From positions 62,001 through 126,000 of the forward strand of contig VSOK01000001.1 in the NCBI GenBank assembly GCA_009774765.1: a DNA stretch of 64,000 nt. Direction: 5' to 3'. The DNA comes from Bacteroidales bacterium. GTDB taxonomy: Bacteria; Bacteroidota; Bacteroidia; Bacteroidales; UBA932. A program made the translations under genes and the position numbers. Every line of letters starts with the position of its first letter. The stretch's first letter is position 1. Below the pieces are notes generated by a model. That model was not told the DNA's origin. It did not search any database and saw nothing but the letters and a program-made list of their open reading frames with translations. Of this stretch, positions 60,334-64,000 are shown piece by piece.

Positions 60334-62100
60334 ATGAAAAAGAGAATATTATTTCTGATGGTTTCCGCAGTATTTGCAGTGTCGTGCAGCCTGGACAAAT
60401 TTCCTCTTGACAGAGATACGGTAGATTCGTATTTCAAAGACGAGGAGCAGCTCCAGAACATTTCCAATACATTCTATGACGACCTTTTCGACGGACCGTT
60501 CTACGATGACGAAAGCGATATATGTTTCAAGACATCGCTGCCATCCCTGCTTAGGGGAGGAAATTTGAGAACCGTACCTTCTTCAGGAGGGGGGTGGACC
60601 TGGGGCACGTTGAGGAATATCAACAATATGCTTGACAATATCCACAGATGCGACAATGAATCCGTACGTATAAAATATACGGCAGTCGCACGTTTTTTCA
60701 GGGCATACTTCTACTTTCTTAAAGTCCGTGACTTCGGAGACGTACCGTGGTATGACCACGAACTCAGCGTGACTGAAAAGGATGAATTGTACAAGGCAAG
60801 GGATTCAAGGGACTTTGTTGTGACAAAGATGATTGAGGATATCGACTATGCAATCAGATACCTCCCTGATGAAGCTAATGCATATCGTGTCACAAAATGG
60901 ACAGCTCTTGCATTCAAGTCCCGTTTCTGCCTTTTTGAAGGTACCTGGAGAAAATACCACGGCAATGGAAATATGGCGCACGATGCCGACTATTACCTGA
61001 AACAGGCAGCAGATGCCGCGGATGAATTTATCTCCACATCTCCATACCGCATATACGGGACCGGCAAGCCCGATACTGACTATATGATGCTGTTCGCTTC
61101 CCAGAATGCTGTGACAGAAGAGATTATCCTTGCGAAGAACTATAGTCTCGCACTGAGTATCTCGCACTTCGGGACTTATGATACATTCGGACAGAACAAA
61201 CGGGCATACAACAAGAAGTTCGTGGACAGTTTCCTTATGAAGGACGGCTCACGTTTTACTGACCGTGACGGATGGGAGACAATGGAGTATTATGACCAGG
61301 TTGAAGACCGTGACCCGCGTCTGGCGCAGATTATACGATGTCCGGGTTATCACCGTATAGATGATGATGTGCAATATGCACCGGATTTCGGAAATACCTG
61401 TACGGGATATCAGGTCGTAAAATATGCCCAGAGCTACAATATCCTTGATATGAACTGGGCTGCATCCGACAATGACCTGCCCATATTCAGAGCCGCGGAG
61501 GTCTATCTGAACTATGCCGAGGCTATGGCGGAAAGAACGGATGTCTCCATCACCCAGGATGACATTGATAAAAGCATCAATCCTTTGAGGACGCGTGCCG
61601 GAATGCCGGGGCTTGATCTCAAGAAGGCGAATGCCGACCCCTGTCCTTTTATGTCTTCTTCCCTGTATGGATACAGCAATGTGAGCGGAGAAAATAAAGG
61701 TGTGATTCTGGAGATCCGCCGTGAAAGGACCATAGAACTTACTCAGGAAGGTGATTTCAGATGGTATGACCTTATGAGGTGGAAGGAGGGGAAATGTATA
61801 GAGCAGGGACTTTATGGAATGTATTTTCCCGGTACGGGTGAATATGACCTTGACAGGGACGGTAAAGCCGATGTCTGCATATATGAAGGAGATGAAATCC
61901 CTGAAACGGAAGCAGGCAATATACTTAAGCTCGGAAATACAGTAATCCTTTCTGGGGATTCAGATGGAGGATATGTGGATCCTCACCGTAAGACCCAGCA
62001 TATATTCGATGAGGCCAGAGATTATCTGTTCCCTATCCCTTCGGAAGATCTGGCCATCAACGGAAACCTTGTACAGAATCCGGGCTGGACTAAGAAGTAA
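60334..62100 (+). CDS. SusD-type surface glycan-binding lipoprotein (second pair)
   Basis: A 588-residue RagB/SusD lipoprotein (SAVFAVSC). The early segment LDKFPLDRDTVDSYFKDEEQL, the TPR-like region (AVARFFRAYFYFLKVRDFGDVPWYD, WTALAFKSRFCLFEGTW) and the C-terminal LPIFRAAEVYLNYAEAMAERT, LEIRRERTIELTQEGDFRWYDLMRWKEG and YLFPIP are typical. It partners the SusC just upstream. It differs from the first SusD in length and sequence. Confidence 0.94.
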   Translation: MKKRILFLMVSAVFAVSCSLDKFPLDRDTVDSYFKDEEQLQNISNTFYDDLFDGPFYDDESDICFKTSLPSLLRGGNLRTVPSSGGGWTWGTLRNINNMLDNIHRCDNESVRIKYTAVARFFRAYFYFLKVRDFGDVPWYDHELSVTEKDELYKARDSRDFVVTKMIEDIDYAIRYLPDEANAYRVTKWTALAFKSRFCLFEGTWRKYHGNGNMAHDADYYLKQAADAADEFISTSPYRIYGTGKPDTDYMMLFASQNAVTEEIILAKNYSLALSISHFGTYDTFGQNKRAYNKKFVDSFLMKDGSRFTDRDGWETMEYYDQVEDRDPRLAQIIRCPGYHRIDDDVQYAPDFGNTCTGYQVVKYAQSYNILDMNWAASDNDLPIFRAAEVYLNYAEAMAERTDVSITQDDIDKSINPLRTRAGMPGLDLKKANADPCPFMSSSLYGYSNVSGENKGVILEIRRERTIELTQEGDFRWYDLMRWKEGKCIEQGLYGMYFPGTGEYDLDRDGKADVCIYEGDEIPETEAGNILKLGNTVILSGDSDGGYVDPHRKTQHIFDEARDYLFPIPSEDLAINGNLVQNPGWTKK

Positions 62101-62149
62101 CCCATTTTAATATGGTCACATATTATTAACATAATTAAAACATCAAAAA

Positions 62150-62914
62150 ATGAAAAAGCAGTTAAAATTTTTCGCGGCAGCTTTGCTTATGATAGGAGCT
62201 GTTGCCTCTTGCGGCAAACCGGACAACGGCAAAAACGGAAATGACGATGGTGACAACAATGGCCCTTCGGAGGAAGGAGCCATAGTTATTGACGGCAAAT
62301 GGGACGATTGGAATGCGATTCCGGAAGATGAACTCGTTGCCTCAAAGCTGGATCCTGATTCTGACAAGACCGCTATCAGAGTCATCAAGTTCTTCAATAC
62401 GGAGCAATATCTTTATGTATATGCGGAACTTGATCCGGCAAAGGTGGGAACAGCATTCACGGAAGCTGAGAAATGGGATTCTGATAAAGGACAGCCGCGT
62501 TCTCTGAGATTTATGATAGATGAAGACAACAGCGATACTACAGGCGGTTCCGATCTTGATTTTCCTGAGGCTGAATGGGGGATTGATGTCCTTGTGGATG
62601 CGTATATCTGGGCTGATGCCGGCAATATAAAGCTCGGCTGGAGCGAGTGCTGGAATTTCAAGCAGGATGCAGAGGTAGGATTTCCGTTTATCGGCCTGAT
62701 TGAGCAGAATACGGCCCTTGACAATATGGTTGTGACTCCGAATAATGTCGCCGGAAATATGGTCAAAGGATTCTATGCCGTAGAACTTGCAATAGACAAG
62801 ACTCTACTGGATCTTGAAAAGACAATCAAGGTCGGTGTCTTTCTTGTCGATGATGCATGGGCTTATGCCGGAATGATGCCATCTGATGGTATTCCTTTCA
62901 CACTGAATCTGTAA
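62150..62914 (+). CDS. CBM9-like lipoprotein A
   Basis: A 254-residue lipoprotein (LLMIGAVASC) with a Gly/Asn/Asp-rich linker. The single domain begins IVIDGKWDDWNAIPEDE, the opening strand of CBM9/DOMON-like beta-sandwich carbohydrate-binding domains, and continues with VIKFFNTEQYLYVYAELDP, LRFMIDEDNSDTTGGSDLDFPEAEWGIDVLV and FYAVELAIDKTLLDL. A surface glycan-binding accessory (SusE/F-like position) is inferred. It starts 49 bp after SusD. Confidence 0.7.
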   Translation: MKKQLKFFAAALLMIGAVASCGKPDNGKNGNDDGDNNGPSEEGAIVIDGKWDDWNAIPEDELVASKLDPDSDKTAIRVIKFFNTEQYLYVYAELDPAKVGTAFTEAEKWDSDKGQPRSLRFMIDEDNSDTTGGSDLDFPEAEWGIDVLVDAYIWADAGNIKLGWSECWNFKQDAEVGFPFIGLIEQNTALDNMVVTPNNVAGNMVKGFYAVELAIDKTLLDLEKTIKVGVFLVDDAWAYAGMMPSDGIPFTLNL

Positions 62915-62941
62915 TTTTTTCTGCAATAAACTGATTTTAAT

Positions 62942-63727
62942 ATGAAAAGAATCATTGAAATTTCGCTGTCGCTTCTTGTGGTATGGGGGGCGGCGTCCTG
63001 TAATCCTGATGACAATAACAGTAAAGAGCCCGATGTTCCGGATACTCCTTCTGAAACTATTGTGATTGACGGGAATTTCTCTGACTGGGATACCGTGGAG
63101 GGAGTTGTCGGCTGTACTCTTCCTGCTGATGCCAATCCGGAAAGGCTTGGATTGAAGGCGATAAAGTTCTTCGCTGATGCTGATTATATCTATGGGTATG
63201 CCGAATATGAAAACGCTGTAATGTCACTGGAGGGAGTCGATCCGAGCTGGGACGGGAACGGAGCCTGGACCACAGGTGTTCCTACTCCTTTGCGGATTTT
63301 CCTTGATCTTGACGGTAATCCGAAAACGGGTATGACCTGCAAACCGGCTTTTCCTTCAATCGGGGCTGAAATAGGACTGGAACTGTATCAGTATATGGCA
63401 GTGGAGACAGGTGCCGTCACTCTCGGCTGGAGCCAGTGCAATACGCTCAATGTCAAAGAGGGTGCTGAGGACGGTGATGATTTCAATGCTCTTGGTGTCC
63501 AGTACTGGTCTTCAGAGCGTGACAATTATATTGTGAACCGTGACAATTTCAGATCAAAGATATCAGGCAACAGTATCAGGACCGAGTTTGCTATAGGACT
63601 GGACTATTGTGATGAACTCAAGGGCAGGACTGTAAATGTCAGCGTACAGTTTATGGCTGAGGGATGGTCTGAAAAAGGCTATCTTCCTCAGGATGAAAAG
63701 GGTTACATTACAATCCAGCTTCCATAA
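62942..63727 (+). CDS. CBM9-like lipoprotein B
   Basis: A 261-residue lipoprotein (LLVVWGAASC) paralogous to the preceding one: IVIDGNFSDWDTVEG, LKAIKFFADADYIYGYAEYE, LRIFLDLDGNPKTGMTCKPAFPSIGAEIGLELY and the closing GYLPQDEKGYITIQLP. The same domain plan with different loops suggests binding of a related but distinct glycan. It is the last gene of the same-strand run and is followed by two hairpins. Confidence 0.7.
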   Translation: MKRIIEISLSLLVVWGAASCNPDDNNSKEPDVPDTPSETIVIDGNFSDWDTVEGVVGCTLPADANPERLGLKAIKFFADADYIYGYAEYENAVMSLEGVDPSWDGNGAWTTGVPTPLRIFLDLDGNPKTGMTCKPAFPSIGAEIGLELYQYMAVETGAVTLGWSQCNTLNVKEGAEDGDDFNALGVQYWSSERDNYIVNRDNFRSKISGNSIRTEFAIGLDYCDELKGRTVNVSVQFMAEGWSEKGYLPQDEKGYITIQLP

Positions 63728-63730
63728 CGG

Positions 63731-63775
63731 TGATGGTGCAGGCTTTTGGACTTTAAATAGGGCCTGCCGTCATCA
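63731..63775 (+). other. Hairpin just after the last lipoprotein gene
   Basis: TGATG (63731-63735) pairs with CATCA (63771-63775), and GCAGGC (63738-63743) with GCCTGC (63762-63767), around an 18-nt loop. There is no T run, so it could protect the mRNA 3' end or act with the terminator at 63788. Confidence 0.45.
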
Positions 63776-63787
63776 ATGAAAACAGAT

Positions 63788-63825
63788 GGGGAATCCTTGA
63801 AGATTTTGGGGATTCCTCATTTTTA
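63788..63825 (+). terminator. Terminator closing the glycan utilisation locus
   Basis: GGGGAATCC (63788-63796) pairs with GGATTCCTC (63810-63818) with one G-U wobble, followed by ATTTTT. It ends the 42999-63727 gene run. Confidence 0.75.
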
Positions 63826-63839
63826 ACTATATTGTCTTT

Positions 63840-64000
63840 ATGTACGGTAGAATAAGGCTTTGTGCCATAGGTTTCGGCAACAGGACAGGCAAATATCTTA
63901 AATATGTTGAGCAGCACCCTGAGGAGGCTGTCCTCTGTGCTGTTGTTGATACTGATATGCTGAGGCTGAAAGAGGCTTCTGAGCTGTATTCCATTCCGGA
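63840..64000 (+). CDS. Gfo/Idh/MocA family oxidoreductase (3' partial)
   Basis: ATG 63840 opens a frame that continues past the right edge; 53 complete codons are visible. The protein begins MYGRIRLCAIGFGNRTGKYLK, a Rossmann G-x-G-x-x-G-like motif, followed by VLCAVVDTD, where the second beta strand ends in the acidic cofactor-binding residue. This fits the N-terminus of a Gfo/Idh/MocA oxidoreductase. It has no signal peptide. It follows a terminator, so it may belong to a separate transcription unit. Confidence 0.7.
   Translation, partial: MYGRIRLCAIGFGNRTGKYLKYVEQHPEEAVLCAVVDTDMLRLKEASELYSIP

Overview
The window is chromosomal DNA from a member of the Bacteroidota, most likely order Bacteroidales. 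Evidence: two SusC/SusD outer-membrane pairs, several families largely confined to this phylum (DUF1573, DUF4270, DUF4294, DUF3098, DUF4874/DUF4832), many lipoproteins, an Mpi-type DNA invertase, and recurrent phylum-type -7 promoter boxes (TAnnTTTG). Genus cannot be set from sequence alone. No tRNA, rRNA, CRISPR array or insertion sequence was seen, and no gene-free stretch exceeds 300 bases.

Positions 1-3222 hold a surface protein with a duplicated module (5' end outside the window) and a DUF1573 lipoprotein. Positions 3300-11298 are a regulator plus an operon: a membrane-anchored regulator (LamG + kelch outside, SARP-like DNA-binding domain inside), then a cytosolic Gfo/Idh/MocA oxidoreductase, tatA, a Tat-exported Gfo/Idh/MocA oxidoreductase, a DUF1080 (3-keto-glycoside-type) lipoprotein, a periplasmic sugar isomerase-like TIM barrel and tatC. 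This looks like a self-contained periplasmic 3-keto-glycoside pathway that carries its own Tat export genes.

Positions 11246-18307 (minus strand) encode a GH2 beta-galactosidase, a glycosyltransferase and a YfhO-type membrane protein. Positions 18391-31197 are mostly housekeeping: mutS, a TlpA-like thioredoxin lipoprotein, uvrC, pnuC and acpP; a minus-strand glgA-like half gene with DUF4270; then ftsX, DUF3098, uppP, lpxH, and DUF4294 on the minus strand. Positions 31352-42101 are the ribosomal-protein cluster from rplP (L16) to rplQ (L17) with secY, map, infA, rpmJ and rpoA. It starts at rplP behind its own promoter; the usual upstream S10-operon genes are absent here.

Positions 42179-63825 are the accessory highlight. 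An Mpi-family serine invertase is followed at once by a 101-bp segment flanked by perfect 20-bp inverted repeats (42821-42840 and 42942-42961), and then by a 20.7-kb same-strand polysaccharide utilisation locus: GH20, GH109, SusC/SusD, lipoprotein, a thioredoxin-GH31 fusion, two tandem DUF4874/DUF4832 proteins, a second SusC/SusD pair and two more lipoproteins. I infer an invertible promoter that phase-varies a locus aimed at N-acetylhexosamine-containing glycans such as mucin O-glycans; the best promoter-like sequence in the segment points away from the locus, so it appears OFF as sequenced. A further Gfo/Idh/MocA gene begins at the right edge.
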